DNA from: Phycisphaerae bacterium
GTDB lineage: Bacteria > Planctomycetota > Phycisphaerae > Sedimentisphaerales > Anaerobacaceae
Direction: 5' to 3'
NCBI GenBank assembly: GCA_021736645.1
Contig: JAIPFM010000177.1
Location: 1 to 55,288, forward strand
DNA length: 55,288 bases
This document shows positions 14,066 to 22,228 of the stretch, piece after piece. Each line of letters starts with the position of its first letter. Position 1 is the stretch's first letter. Both the position numbers and the translations under genes were made by a program. The notes under the pieces were generated by a model. The model was given only the letters and a program-made list of their open reading frames with translations, ran no database searches and was not told the origin of the DNA.

Positions 14066-15466
14066 CTAGTCCAGAATGACTTCATCGCCGTGTTTGGGTA
14101 CAGACGTGGTCCAGCCGGTCTCCTTGTGGACAAACTCGGCAAAACTCTCAGACACGCCCACCTCGCCGTGCGTGATAAACACATGCCTGGGCTGTTTCAA
14201 GGCCTTGAGCCACCTGAGAAGTTCATCGCGGTCCGCGTGCGCGGAAAAGCCATAGATCTGTTTGACATCTGCCTTGACCGGCCAGGTCTTGCCCAGGATA
14301 CGGACTTCTTTTTCTCCCTCCACAATGCGTCGCCCCAGCGTGCCGACCGCCTGGTAACCCACAAACAGGATGGTGCTCTCCGGGCGCGTGATGTTCTGAC
14401 GCAGGTGGTACTTGATGCGTCCGCCTGTACACATGCCTGCCCCGGCAATGATCACGGCGGTGCCCCGGATCTGGTTGATGGCCTGGGAGTCTCTCCGTGT
14501 TCGCGTCATGGTCAGACCGGGCAGATCGAAGGGTGAGTCCCCGTCCTCCACACGGTCGCCCATTTCTTCGTCAAAGAGTTCGGGATGTTTTTTGAAGATA
14601 CGTGTCACCTTGATGGCCATGGGGCTGTCGAGAAAAGTCACGAGCGAAGGGATGCAGCCTTCCAGGAGCAGCTCGTTGAGATAATACAGAAGCTCCTGGG
14701 AGCGTTCCACCGCGAAACTGGGGATCACCACATTGCCGCCCGACTCCTGGGCTCGCTTGATGATGGCGCACAACTCCGGTTTGATGTTCTCTGAGGGACC
14801 GTGCAGCCGGTCACCATAGGTCGATTCACAGAGTACATAGTCCGCCTCTTCGAACGGATTCGGATCTTCAATGATGGGACGATCCCACTGGCCAATGTCC
14901 CCGGAGAAAACCACACTGCGGGTCTGGCCGTTTTCCGATACAGTGACGCGAATGGACGAGGCGCCCAGAATATGCCCGGCGTCCCGGAATACGGCTTCGA
15001 TGCCCTCTGCCAGTCTCACGGTCTGCTCATACTTGAAGGTCTTGAACATGGGAAACACGATTTCAGCATCCTGCGGCGTGTACAGAGGCACGATCGGACG
15101 CGGACTCGGGCGTCCCTCCTTGGCATGACGTTTGGCCTTGTATTCCGCATCTTCGACCTGCAGGCGGGCTGCGTCGGCCAGCACAATGCGTGCAATCTCC
15201 GCGGTGGCCGGCGTGCAGTAAATCGGGCCCTTGAAGCCTTCTTTGACGAGCTTGGGCAGGAGACCGCAGTGATCCAGATGCGCATGCGTTAACAGGACCG
15301 CGTCAATCTCTGCAGCCGGTACGGCAAACGGCTCCCAGTTGCGACTCCTGAACTCACGTTCCTGGTACAGACCGCAGTCCACCAGAAATTTATGGCCCCT
15401 GGCCTCCAGCACGTAACGAGATCCTGTAACATTCTGTGTGGCCCCCAGAAATTTCAGCTTCATCAT
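14066..15466 (-). CDS. Beta-CASP metallo-beta-lactamase RNase (CPSF/TTHA0252-like)
   Basis: The protein has 466 residues. It has the zinc-binding metallo-beta-lactamase motif LLTHAHLDHCGLLPKL near residue 60, motif 3/4 elements (FRDAGHILGASS, VVFSGDIGQWD) and the inserted beta-CASP domain (FLDSPMAIKVTRIF, AGAGMCTGGRIKYHL). It also has the late motifs GFSAHADRDEL and FITHGE. This set defines the RNA-cleaving branch of the superfamily, which processes RNA endo- or 5'-exonucleolytically. The protein has no KH domain, unlike the archaeal form. It is cytosolic. It lies on the minus strand between CorA (51-bp gap) and LapA (6-bp gap). Confidence 0.88.
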   Translation of the reverse strand: MMKLKFLGATQNVTGSRYVLEARGHKFLVDCGLYQEREFRSRNWEPFAVPAAEIDAVLLTHAHLDHCGLLPKLVKEGFKGPIYCTPATAEIARIVLADAARLQVEDAEYKAKRHAKEGRPSPRPIVPLYTPQDAEIVFPMFKTFKYEQTVRLAEGIEAVFRDAGHILGASSIRVTVSENGQTRSVVFSGDIGQWDRPIIEDPNPFEEADYVLCESTYGDRLHGPSENIKPELCAIIKRAQESGGNVVIPSFAVERSQELLYYLNELLLEGCIPSLVTFLDSPMAIKVTRIFKKHPELFDEEMGDRVEDGDSPFDLPGLTMTRTRRDSQAINQIRGTAVIIAGAGMCTGGRIKYHLRQNITRPESTILFVGYQAVGTLGRRIVEGEKEVRILGKTWPVKADVKQIYGFSAHADRDELLRWLKALKQPRHVFITHGEVGVSESFAEFVHKETGWTTSVPKHGDEVILD

Positions 15467-15517
15467 GGATTGTCTCCGTTTCTCGTGATCGGTTGTTGGT
15501 TTCTGGTTATTGCTGTC

Positions 15518-16615
15518 TCAAAACCATTTCTTGCGTTTAAAGTATATCACCATGGAGACCAAAATGCCTAGGGTAATCAGCCAAAATCCGGCGTATGAGT
15601 ATTTCCACCCGATTTCCGGCATATTCTTGAAATTCATGCCGTAGACACCGGCCAGAAAGGTCAGCGGGATAAACAGCGTGGCAATGACTGTCAGAACCTT
15701 CATCACGGCATTCATCCGGTTGCTGATACTGGACAGGTAGATATCCAGCATGCCGGACACCATATCTCGAAAGCTCTCGACCGTATCGATCACCTGGATG
15801 GTGTGGTCGTACACGTCACGCAGATATACGATCGTGGACTTCTCTATCAGGACCGATTCGGACCGCTCCAGGCTGTTGATCATTTCTCGCAGGGGCCACA
15901 CGGATTTTCTCAGAAAGATCATCTCACGCTTGAGTTCATGGATCTCATGGAGCGTACCTTCATCCGGGGCTGTGACAAGCTCTTCCTCCAGGGCTTCCAC
16001 ATGCTCACCAATTTTTTCGAGAATATCGAAGTAGTTGTCCACAATCGCATCCAACAGCGTGTAGAGCAGATAGTCCGCACCGCACTTTCGGACACGCCCC
16101 TTGGCATGCCGCAATCGATCACGAATCGGATCAAACACATCACCCACGGTTTCCTGGAACGACAGGACCATGTGATCACCCAGGATGAAACTGACCTGCT
16201 CAGATTGGACCGTACGGGTCTCTTCACTGTAGGTCAGCATACGCAGGACCACGAACAGATACGTGTCCATGTCCTCCACCTTGGCACGCTGGCCCGTGTG
16301 CACAATGTCCTCCAGTGTCAGGCCGTGCAGACAGAACTGCTTGCCGAGTTTTTCAATCACGGAGATGTCATGCAGACCGTCAATATTGAGCCACGTGACA
16401 GTGGGTGACGCCTTGTAGGGGTACGCGTCTTCAATGCGCTCAAGCTGACGTTCATCGAACCGCTCTTCATCATAATCCAGAAGGGTCATACGCACATGAT
16501 CCATCATCTGGTCGCCCACATGCACCAGGGTCCCTGGAGGCAGACCGCTCTTGTGAGATTGACGCTTGACCAGTCTGGACCGGACCTTCTTTCTGGTCTT
16601 AGGCTTGGCTTTCAT
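15518..16615 (-). CDS. corA: CorA family magnesium/cobalt transporter
   Basis: The protein has 365 residues. A long cytosolic N-terminal domain (residues 1-300) ends in two C-terminal membrane helices. The family signature YGMNFKN (the GMN filter at the pore mouth) lies between them, followed by the periplasmic loop MPEIGWKYSYAGFW. CorA forms pentamers that let Mg2+ and related divalent ions into the cell. The extreme N-terminus is strongly basic (MKAKPKTRKKVRSRLVKRQ), a small peculiarity. Its start codon lies inside the end of the mscS gene with a 17-bp overlap, so the two are co-translated. Confidence 0.92.
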   Translation of the reverse strand: MKAKPKTRKKVRSRLVKRQSHKSGLPPGTLVHVGDQMMDHVRMTLLDYDEERFDERQLERIEDAYPYKASPTVTWLNIDGLHDISVIEKLGKQFCLHGLTLEDIVHTGQRAKVEDMDTYLFVVLRMLTYSEETRTVQSEQVSFILGDHMVLSFQETVGDVFDPIRDRLRHAKGRVRKCGADYLLYTLLDAIVDNYFDILEKIGEHVEALEEELVTAPDEGTLHEIHELKREMIFLRKSVWPLREMINSLERSESVLIEKSTIVYLRDVYDHTIQVIDTVESFRDMVSGMLDIYLSSISNRMNAVMKVLTVIATLFIPLTFLAGVYGMNFKNMPEIGWKYSYAGFWLITLGILVSMVIYFKRKKWF

Positions 16616-17924
16616 GCGACTGCCCTTTCTTAGACTGAGGCAGGCCGGGGAGCCGCTTTTTTACATCTTTTTTGCGACTACGAACCTGACGACTCTTGCC
16701 TGAGCCATAAAATACGATCACACGGTCATGGGGAATCTGAAGTCCCTGATCCTGACAGTACTCGCGAAGGCGTGGTAACAACTGCTGTTCAATGACCCAC
16801 TGCTGACCGGGCCAAACCGGTACGACCAGGCGCACAAAACATTCCCCGGTGGCCAGTGTCACGCGTTCGGCAGGTTTAGGGAGGTCCAGGATCACTTGAT
16901 CAAATTGTCTTTTCATCTCGTTGACGACTTTTTTGAGAGTCTCCGCCATGGGCGTGAACGCATCTTCACCAGCAACCGCCACATCCACATGCGCCTCCAG
17001 ACGTCCACGCGAGTAATTGGCCACCACCGTAATATTGCGGTTCGGTATGGCCACACGCTGTCCCAGGAAGTTTCTGAGACGCGTCATGCGCAGCCCCAGT
17101 TCATCGACCACACCCACATTACCGCTGATCTCCACCATATCACCCACATTGAACTGGTCTTCAAAGATGATGAAGAAGCCTGTCACCATGTCCTGGACCA
17201 GACCCTGAGAGCCGAAACCTATGGCCAGGCCCACGACCGAGAGCGACGCCAGATACGTGGTGTAATTGATGCCCAGTTCATTCAGCACAAACCCGATGCC
17301 CAGGACATAGACCACGTACTTGGACGCATTGAGCAGGATAGAATAGATGGTCATGGTCCGGCTCTTGTGATACTGATAGATATACTTGAGCGGTCCCTGG
17401 TTGGAATAGATCAGCACATGAAACAGCCCGCCCAGCAGCCACAGGAAGACCCGGCACACCACAATGACGGCCAGGATAAACACAAAGCGATATCCCTTTA
17501 TCTTCAATGAACGCCACGAAAAACTCTCCTGCCAAAAGGATCGATCATCGAATTGGAGTGACCGATACCATTTGACAGAACCAATCAAACCACTGCCTGA
17601 CAAAGACAGGGTATCGGCAGTCACGTCAAACTGGTAGCTCTCTTCGCGACCCTGGTGATTGAAGATCAATTGACCACCCCGGACCTGAAACCGCCCTTCA
17701 TAGGGGGTCTGCCCTTGAATCCGAACCCGTGAATTGGGATCAAAGGTCACCGTCATGGTGACCCGTCCGACCTCGGTGGTCCAGCGACCCAGCAGGCATT
17801 CACGCAGCGCAGCTTCCTGCGCACTGGCCATGCCCCCTGTGGCCGGAACGTCCGGCGTCTGCGCACCGCAAATCCATGTCATAACACCTGCAAGGCCCAC
17901 AGCCCAAATTGCATATCTTCTCAT
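16599..17924 (-). CDS. MscS-family mechanosensitive channel with N-terminal exported beta domain
   Basis: The protein has 441 residues. After a signal sequence (MRRYAIWAVGLAGVMTWICG) come about 100 residues predicted to be extracytoplasmic and beta-rich (LLGRWTTEVGRVTMTVTFDP, QLIFNHQGREESYQF). These resemble small lipocalin-like stress domains. Membrane segments follow, then the MscS pore helix region (LASLSVVGLAIGFGSQGLVQ) and the beta domain (GDMVEISGNVGVVDELGLRM, FLGQRVAIPNRNITVVANYS). A lysine/arginine-rich tail closes the protein. MscS channels release solutes on hypo-osmotic shock. The exported N-terminal domain is not part of canonical MscS and may sense ligands or the cell wall. Confidence 0.85.
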   Translation of the reverse strand: MRRYAIWAVGLAGVMTWICGAQTPDVPATGGMASAQEAALRECLLGRWTTEVGRVTMTVTFDPNSRVRIQGQTPYEGRFQVRGGQLIFNHQGREESYQFDVTADTLSLSGSGLIGSVKWYRSLQFDDRSFWQESFSWRSLKIKGYRFVFILAVIVVCRVFLWLLGGLFHVLIYSNQGPLKYIYQYHKSRTMTIYSILLNASKYVVYVLGIGFVLNELGINYTTYLASLSVVGLAIGFGSQGLVQDMVTGFFIIFEDQFNVGDMVEISGNVGVVDELGLRMTRLRNFLGQRVAIPNRNITVVANYSRGRLEAHVDVAVAGEDAFTPMAETLKKVVNEMKRQFDQVILDLPKPAERVTLATGECFVRLVVPVWPGQQWVIEQQLLPRLREYCQDQGLQIPHDRVIVFYGSGKSRQVRSRKKDVKKRLPGLPQSKKGQSHESQA

Positions 17925-18069
17925 TGTCTACATCCTGATCACATTCCAAGGACTCTGCTTCTCTGATGCGTTCTCAAAGTCTGGCACCGCATGAGAGTGT
18001 ACAGCCTGTCAGTCGGTTGTAAAGGGGCTGACTCTTTAATACCACAAGACATCCGTCTTAACAAGCCTC

Positions 18070-18099
18070 AAACCCCCACCCTAGAAACCCCCACCCTAG
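18070..18099. repeat. 15-bp tandem direct repeat, two copies
   Basis: AAACCCCCACCCTAG occurs twice in immediate succession. It is intergenic, between the divergent mscS and GHMP kinase genes. No function is evident. Confidence 0.7.
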
Positions 18100-18209
18100 G
18101 TTCGTCCAGGGCATGCTGATTTAGCAATTTCAGTCTACGGAATCCGATGCCAAGATCCCCAAAGCGGACCGGCAGCCAGGCGCTCTCCCATTGGATTCTC
18201 AGAATGTGG

Positions 18210-18238
18210 TTGATGGAAATCTTCTGTTAATCTATATT
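18210..18238 (+). promoter_or_regulatory. Sigma-70-type promoter for the GHMP kinase/guanylyltransferase pair
   Basis: TTGATG and TATATT are separated by exactly 17 bp. The predicted leader is about 110 nt and can fold into a small hairpin before the GTG start at 18354. Confidence 0.5.
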
Positions 18239-18353
18239 GTCTGAGATTGCCCCGATACATTGGGGGTAACCCTTTGAGTGCGTTTGGGATCGCCTGGACA
18301 CAAGGCAATCCCTGGCCCCGACATCATGAGTCCGAATCGTTTGGAGACAAAAG

Positions 18354-19136
18354 GTGAACGCTAGTAAGAAGAAAACGCCTGTGCACCCGTACCGGTTGGC
18401 CTTGGCAGGCGGGTGGGGAGATCACAACTTTGTAAATTTCCTGGGAGATGGGTATGTGGTCGTGGTTCAGATAAAACCCACAGTCACCTTCCATGACCGA
18501 TGTGGCATCTGCTCGAGCACCCGGGAAATCCTGGTGCGAAAGTACCCCCGTGGCATTCCCCCGCACCTGGACAGGTACCAACTGGCCTCGGACCTCTACT
18601 ACTGGGAAAATGATCGCAAAGTCCCCATTGGCGGCTCTCAGGATGCCTGGGGTTCGGTGTATCCGGGGTTTAACCTCCTGCACTATGATTTCAGACACCA
18701 CAACGGCGTGCTGCCCAAGCATGTCACCTCTTCGGTCGATCAACGCACGGCCACGTGGTTCGAACGCAACTTCTGGATTGTGGAGTGCGTGGGCCCGCGT
18801 CCTGAAGGCTATAATCCCTTTGATGCAGGACGATTTGCCACCCAGCGCGTGGTCGCTCAACTGGGACAATCCGGACAGGACTGCTTTTCTGCCATCAAGA
18901 ACAGGAATGTCTCGGCATTGGGCGACTCCTTTAATCAATGCTCCAGTGCCTGGAGGAAAATGTTGCCTGCTATTTTTGAACATCCGACCATCAAGGTCCC
19001 GGTCATGAACCAGTTGCGTTATTACCAACGCAAGTACGCAGGCGCCATGCCATCCGGTTGTGGCGTGGGGTATATTTTTGTGGCGTCTTCGGAGCCTGTT
19101 GAAGGCGGATTTCAAATCAAGGTCAATCTGGACTAG
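18354..19136 (+). CDS. GHMP-family sugar kinase (predicted sugar-1-phosphate-forming)
   Basis: The protein has 260 residues and starts with GTG, supported by GGAG eight bases upstream. It shows divergent GHMP motifs. Motif 1 is RLALAGGWGDHNFVNF, like the D-L-A-G-G-W-x-D of fucokinase and heptose kinases. The phosphate loop is DRCGICSSTREI, in place of the usual G-L-G-S-S-A. The catalytic Asp region is IGGSQDAWGSVYPGF. The C-terminal part has a GCGVGYIF segment like motif 3. It is shorter than most GHMP sugar kinases (about 330 residues). The next gene, nine bases downstream, is a mannose-1-phosphate guanylyltransferase-like protein. The pair probably converts a free or 7-phosphorylated sugar into a GDP-sugar. 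The substrate cannot be read. Confidence 0.65.
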   Translation: MNASKKKTPVHPYRLALAGGWGDHNFVNFLGDGYVVVVQIKPTVTFHDRCGICSSTREILVRKYPRGIPPHLDRYQLASDLYYWENDRKVPIGGSQDAWGSVYPGFNLLHYDFRHHNGVLPKHVTSSVDQRTATWFERNFWIVECVGPRPEGYNPFDAGRFATQRVVAQLGQSGQDCFSAIKNRNVSALGDSFNQCSSAWRKMLPAIFEHPTIKVPVMNQLRYYQRKYAGAMPSGCGVGYIFVASSEPVEGGFQIKVNLD

Positions 19137-19145
19137 GAGAAACAG

Positions 19146-20219
19146 ATGCTGGACGAGTGTTGTTACGCAGTGGTGATGGCTGGGGGGTCCGGAACACGTC
19201 TCTGGCCGCTAAGCAGCAAGAGCAAGCCCAAACACCTGTTGAAGCTCTTTGATGGGAAGTGCCTGATTGAACTGACCATCGAGAAATTAAAAGACCATAT
19301 CCCTGACGATCGCATTCTCATCTTGACGAGTGTCCACTATCAGGCCCTGGCCCAGCAAACACTCACACACATACCGCCGGAAAATTTCATTTACGAACCT
19401 TGCGTTCGCGATACGGCAAGTGCCATTGGCCTGGCAGCGACCATCCTGAAACAACGATGCGACGCCGCCACCATGATTATGCTCACTGCGGACCAGATCA
19501 TTGAACCTGCTGCTCAGTTTAATGCGGCGATCACCAATGCGGCCAGCTTTCTGGAGTCCCACCCTGACAGGCTGATCGCCTTTGGGGTTGAAGCTGTTTC
19601 TGCAAACACCCTGGTGGGCTGGCAGCAGTTGGGAGACGCTGTGGCGTTTCCGGACTGCGAGGTCAGAAAGATCGTGGAGTTCACAGAAAAGCCCGATCTG
19701 GCCACAGCACAGAGGTATCTGGAGGGGGGCAACCATTGCTGGAATTCCGGACAATTCGCCTGGAAGGCGGACACCATCCTGAAAGAGATTGCGACTCACC
19801 TGCCGCAGGCGGCGCCCCTGCTCAAAGACATTGGTGCTGCCTGGAATACAACGTCACGCGATCGGGTTCTCAATGATCTGTTTCCCCAGATGCCCAAGGG
19901 CTCCATTGACTACAAGATCATGCAGAAGACGGACAAGGCCTGCAGCATCTTTCTTCCCTGCAGTTGGGAGGACATGGGAACCCATGCAGCCCTGGCAGAT
20001 AAAATCGGCACGAAACACGCAACGAATATCGTGTCAGGCAAAGCCATTGTCACTGGAACCGGAAACAGAGTCTTGAATCATACGGGTCAATCGGTGGTCG
20101 TGGCCCATGACAACCTGACTGTGGTGGTCACGGACGGCACCGTGTTCATAGGCGATTCCAACACAGACATGAAGGCCCTGATAGAGCGTATTGCCTCACT
20201 GGCCCCTGAGATCCTTTGA
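19146..20219 (+). CDS. manC: Mannose-1-phosphate guanylyltransferase-like nucleotidyltransferase
   Basis: The protein has 357 residues. The N-terminal nucleotide-binding signature VVMAGGSGTRLWPLSSKSKP is followed by KHLLKLF, the family's hallmark. IYEPCVRDTASAIGLAATI, the metal/sugar region LTADQIIEP and FTEKPD follow in order. The late block SIDYKIMQKTDKACSIFLPC also fits. It lacks the C-terminal cupin phosphomannose isomerase domain, so it is the monofunctional form. The reaction is GTP plus mannose 1-phosphate (or a related sugar phosphate) to GDP-sugar. The start has AGGAGA just upstream and it follows the GHMP kinase by nine bases, suggesting a two-step sugar-activation operon for glycan synthesis. 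Confidence 0.8.
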   Translation: MLDECCYAVVMAGGSGTRLWPLSSKSKPKHLLKLFDGKCLIELTIEKLKDHIPDDRILILTSVHYQALAQQTLTHIPPENFIYEPCVRDTASAIGLAATILKQRCDAATMIMLTADQIIEPAAQFNAAITNAASFLESHPDRLIAFGVEAVSANTLVGWQQLGDAVAFPDCEVRKIVEFTEKPDLATAQRYLEGGNHCWNSGQFAWKADTILKEIATHLPQAAPLLKDIGAAWNTTSRDRVLNDLFPQMPKGSIDYKIMQKTDKACSIFLPCSWEDMGTHAALADKIGTKHATNIVSGKAIVTGTGNRVLNHTGQSVVVAHDNLTVVVTDGTVFIGDSNTDMKALIERIASLAPEIL

Positions 20220-20282
20220 GTTTTGGGTGGCGTGATCACGGCCTGCTTCACGGGAAGAAAACCGTATGCACGTAAGGCGCTG

Positions 20283-20933
20283 TCACGCAAGCCTGCCCTG
20301 CCTGAGACAGATGTGCTGGGTGGCAAAGCGCTCGGCTTCGTGACCATGGGTGACCACCACAAGGGTGCGTCCAGTCTTGTGGATCTCCCCGAGGTGGTCC
20401 AGCACGAGCCCGGCATTTTCAGGATCGAGGTTGCCGGTGGGTTCATCCGCCAGGATCAGAGGGGGATCATTCAGCAGGGCTCTGGCCATGGCAGTACGCT
20501 GCCTTTCGCCGGTACTGAGCTCTTCCGGTCGATGGGTGGACCTGTGGCCCAGGCCGAATTCATCGAGCAATCTTTGGGCCCGGGACCGCGTGCGTGCATC
20601 CAGTTTGACGGCAGCCAGCATGACATTGTCGAATACGGAAAGATACGGGACCAGATGAAACATCTGAAAGACAAAGCCGATCTGGGCCGCACGGAAACGG
20701 TTGCGTCGGCCGGTTGAGAGTGCATAAATGTCCTGGTCCTGGATCGTGACCTGACCGGCCGCCGGCCTGAGCATGCCGCCCAGGATCATGAGCAGCGTGG
20801 TCTTGCCGCTGCCGCTGGGGCCCTGAACCGCGGCAAACTCGCCCTCGGCAATGTCGAGCGTGAGGTCATCCAGGGCCTTGATCTCTGCGGTCCCTTTTTT
20901 GTAGGTGCCTGTGACGTGTTTGATTTTGATCAT
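20283..20933 (-). CDS. ABC transporter ATP-binding protein (LolD/MacB type)
   Basis: The protein has 216 residues, the usual size for LolD-type ATPases. It has Walker [12 protein letters not shown] (about residue 40), a Q-loop in [15 protein letters not shown], the signature LSTGERQR, Walker [13 protein letters not shown] and a switch His in VVTHGHE. This subfamily works with FtsX/MacB-type permeases, moving lipoproteins or peptides or transmitting force across the membrane rather than importing solutes. I place the start at ATG 20933 (MIKIKHV), where family homology begins. The permease gene is 74 bp upstream, with a strong hairpin in between. Confidence 0.88.
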   Translation of the reverse strand: MIKIKHVTGTYKKGTAEIKALDDLTLDIAEGEFAAVQGPSGSGKTTLLMILGGMLRPAAGQVTIQDQDIYALSTGRRNRFRAAQIGFVFQMFHLVPYLSVFDNVMLAAVKLDARTRSRAQRLLDEFGLGHRSTHRPEELSTGERQRTAMARALLNDPPLILADEPTGNLDPENAGLVLDHLGEIHKTGRTLVVVTHGHEAERFATQHICLRQGRLA

Positions 20934-20982
20934 GCGTGTGAATCCGTTTTCTCTACATACGGCTGACTGAAAACTGAAAACC

Positions 20983-21008
20983 ACAGGGCTTTTCTGCAAA
21001 AGTCCTGT
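20983..21008 (-). terminator. Strong hairpin with T-rich flank between permease and ATPase genes
   Basis: An 11-bp stem (ACAGGGCTTTT with AAAAGTCCTGT, one G-T wobble) and a 4-nt loop lie immediately after the permease stop. On the minus strand the stem is followed by GGTTTTCAGTTTTCAG, which is T-rich though interrupted. It could partly terminate transcription or stabilise the upstream mRNA, setting the ratio of permease to ATPase. Confidence 0.5.
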
Positions 21009-22228
21009 CAATCACTCCTGAGCGTTTTGGCGGGGTCCGTGGAAATCGCCACCATCACCGGTATAAAGCTTGAGACCATCGAGAAGGCCACGGCCGCGAT
21101 CAGTGCGGTCTGGAACAGGCCGTAGTCCGGGCGGATGGCCCGGGCCGTGATGGGAAAGATCGCTGGGCCCACATACACGGCCAGGGCCGTACCGCCCGAA
21201 AAACCCACGGTGGCCGCCGCCAGACCGATCACGACAAACTTGCCGAGCAGCAGTGTTGAGATCTGGAGCGTGCCATGGCCCAGGGCACGCATGATGCCTA
21301 TTTCCTGGCGGCGCTGATGTACGTTGAGCAGGGCAAGAATGGCCAGACAGAGGCCCAGGGTGAGACAGAGCACAGGTGTGACAAAGGCCGCGTATTTCTG
21401 GATCATGGCACGCTGTTTCTGACGCACATCCGAGATGCCCCGAGACAGCAGCACGCGTGTCTCAGGCAACAGGGTGGCCAGTTCGTCACGCGCCAGTTGC
21501 TCCAGGTCCAGGGACGGATCCCCTTCAGGACCTTCCACGAGACAGAGACATTCCAGGGCCTTGATTTCATTGATTTTCCGGGGCTGGCCCAGGATCGCCT
21601 GGGCATCGCTGAGATGCATGAAGATTCGAATGTTGTCGCGATCGTCATGGGGGGATTTGGCCAGTGTCTGATCGACCTTCAGTGCACGGCCAGCCAGTTC
21701 GATCGTGTCCCCCTTCTTGAGCTGGTTCTGTGCTGCGATGAAATACCCTACGCAGGCATGGCCCGGCGGGATGGCATAGGTGGTGGGCATGTCTTTCTTT
21801 CTGCCGTTTTGAGGGAACACCTCAGGGAGGACGCCGGTCACAATGACTCTATGGCCGCGCCAGTCCATCCTGCCCTGGAGCGTGGCAGTCAGGTGTGTGT
21901 ACACCAGACCCGAACTGTTCACGAAACTGTCAACACAGTCCTGAGACATCACCTGATCCGAAAAACCCTGGTCATAGTAAAAGCCCATGTCCGTGTGCCT
22001 GGGGATCACTCTAAGGTTCTGGCCCAGATCGAGCATGATTTTTTTGGTTTCCAGATCGGACGCCAGCGTGGTCGTGTAAAATGCCACGAACAGGGCCACA
22101 CCCACACTGACCGCTGTCAGTGACAGGGCAAAGTTGTATCGACTGTGACCGATTTCTTTGAAGATGAGTTTTAGGGTATTCATGGTGTCACCCGTCCCAC
22201 GGGTTCGCTCCAATCGCGTTGTTGTCAT
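21008..22228 (-). CDS. FtsX/MacB-type ABC transporter permease
   Basis: The protein has about 406 residues from ATG 22228. That start overlaps the stop of the preceding gene as ATGA, indicating translational coupling; an internal ATG at 22183 (MNTLKLIF) is also possible. The layout is one N-terminal membrane helix (FALSLTAVSVGVALFVAFY), a periplasmic domain of about 200 residues, then three C-terminal helices (LCLTLGLCLAILALL, LLLGKFVVIGLAAATVGF, TALIAAVAFSMVSSFIPVM). The block RRQEIGIMRALGHGTLQIS just after the second helix is the FtsX-family coupling region. It partners with the ATPase at 20283. The periplasmic loop is MacB_PCD-like in position; its cargo is unknown. Confidence 0.82.
   Translation of the reverse strand: MTTTRLERTRGTGDTMNTLKLIFKEIGHSRYNFALSLTAVSVGVALFVAFYTTTLASDLETKKIMLDLGQNLRVIPRHTDMGFYYDQGFSDQVMSQDCVDSFVNSSGLVYTHLTATLQGRMDWRGHRVIVTGVLPEVFPQNGRKKDMPTTYAIPPGHACVGYFIAAQNQLKKGDTIELAGRALKVDQTLAKSPHDDRDNIRIFMHLSDAQAILGQPRKINEIKALECLCLVEGPEGDPSLDLEQLARDELATLLPETRVLLSRGISDVRQKQRAMIQKYAAFVTPVLCLTLGLCLAILALLNVHQRRQEIGIMRALGHGTLQISTLLLGKFVVIGLAAATVGFSGGTALAVYVGPAIFPITARAIRPDYGLFQTALIAAVAFSMVSSFIPVMVAISTDPAKTLRSD

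Larger units (their letters stand above)
17925..18353. other. Intergenic region between mscS and the GHMP kinase gene
   Basis: No gene is supported in this 429-bp divergent spacer. It contains a 15-bp tandem repeat (18070-18099), a plus-strand promoter (18210-18238), and a leader with a possible 9-bp hairpin. That hairpin pairs GGATCGCCT with AGGCAATCC, one mismatch, at 18287-18312. The mscS promoter must lie in the first 100 bp on the minus strand but no clear hexamers were picked. Confidence 0.5.

Noticed and set aside
18324..19115. 263-codon minus-strand frame opposite the GHMP kinase gene
   Set aside because: The plus strand has GHMP motifs, a promoter, a Shine-Dalgarno sequence and close spacing to the guanylyltransferase gene; the minus frame has none.
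21275..22123. 282-codon plus-strand frame opposite the ABC permease
   Set aside because: Membrane helices and FtsX motifs are on the minus strand; the plus frame shows no family features.
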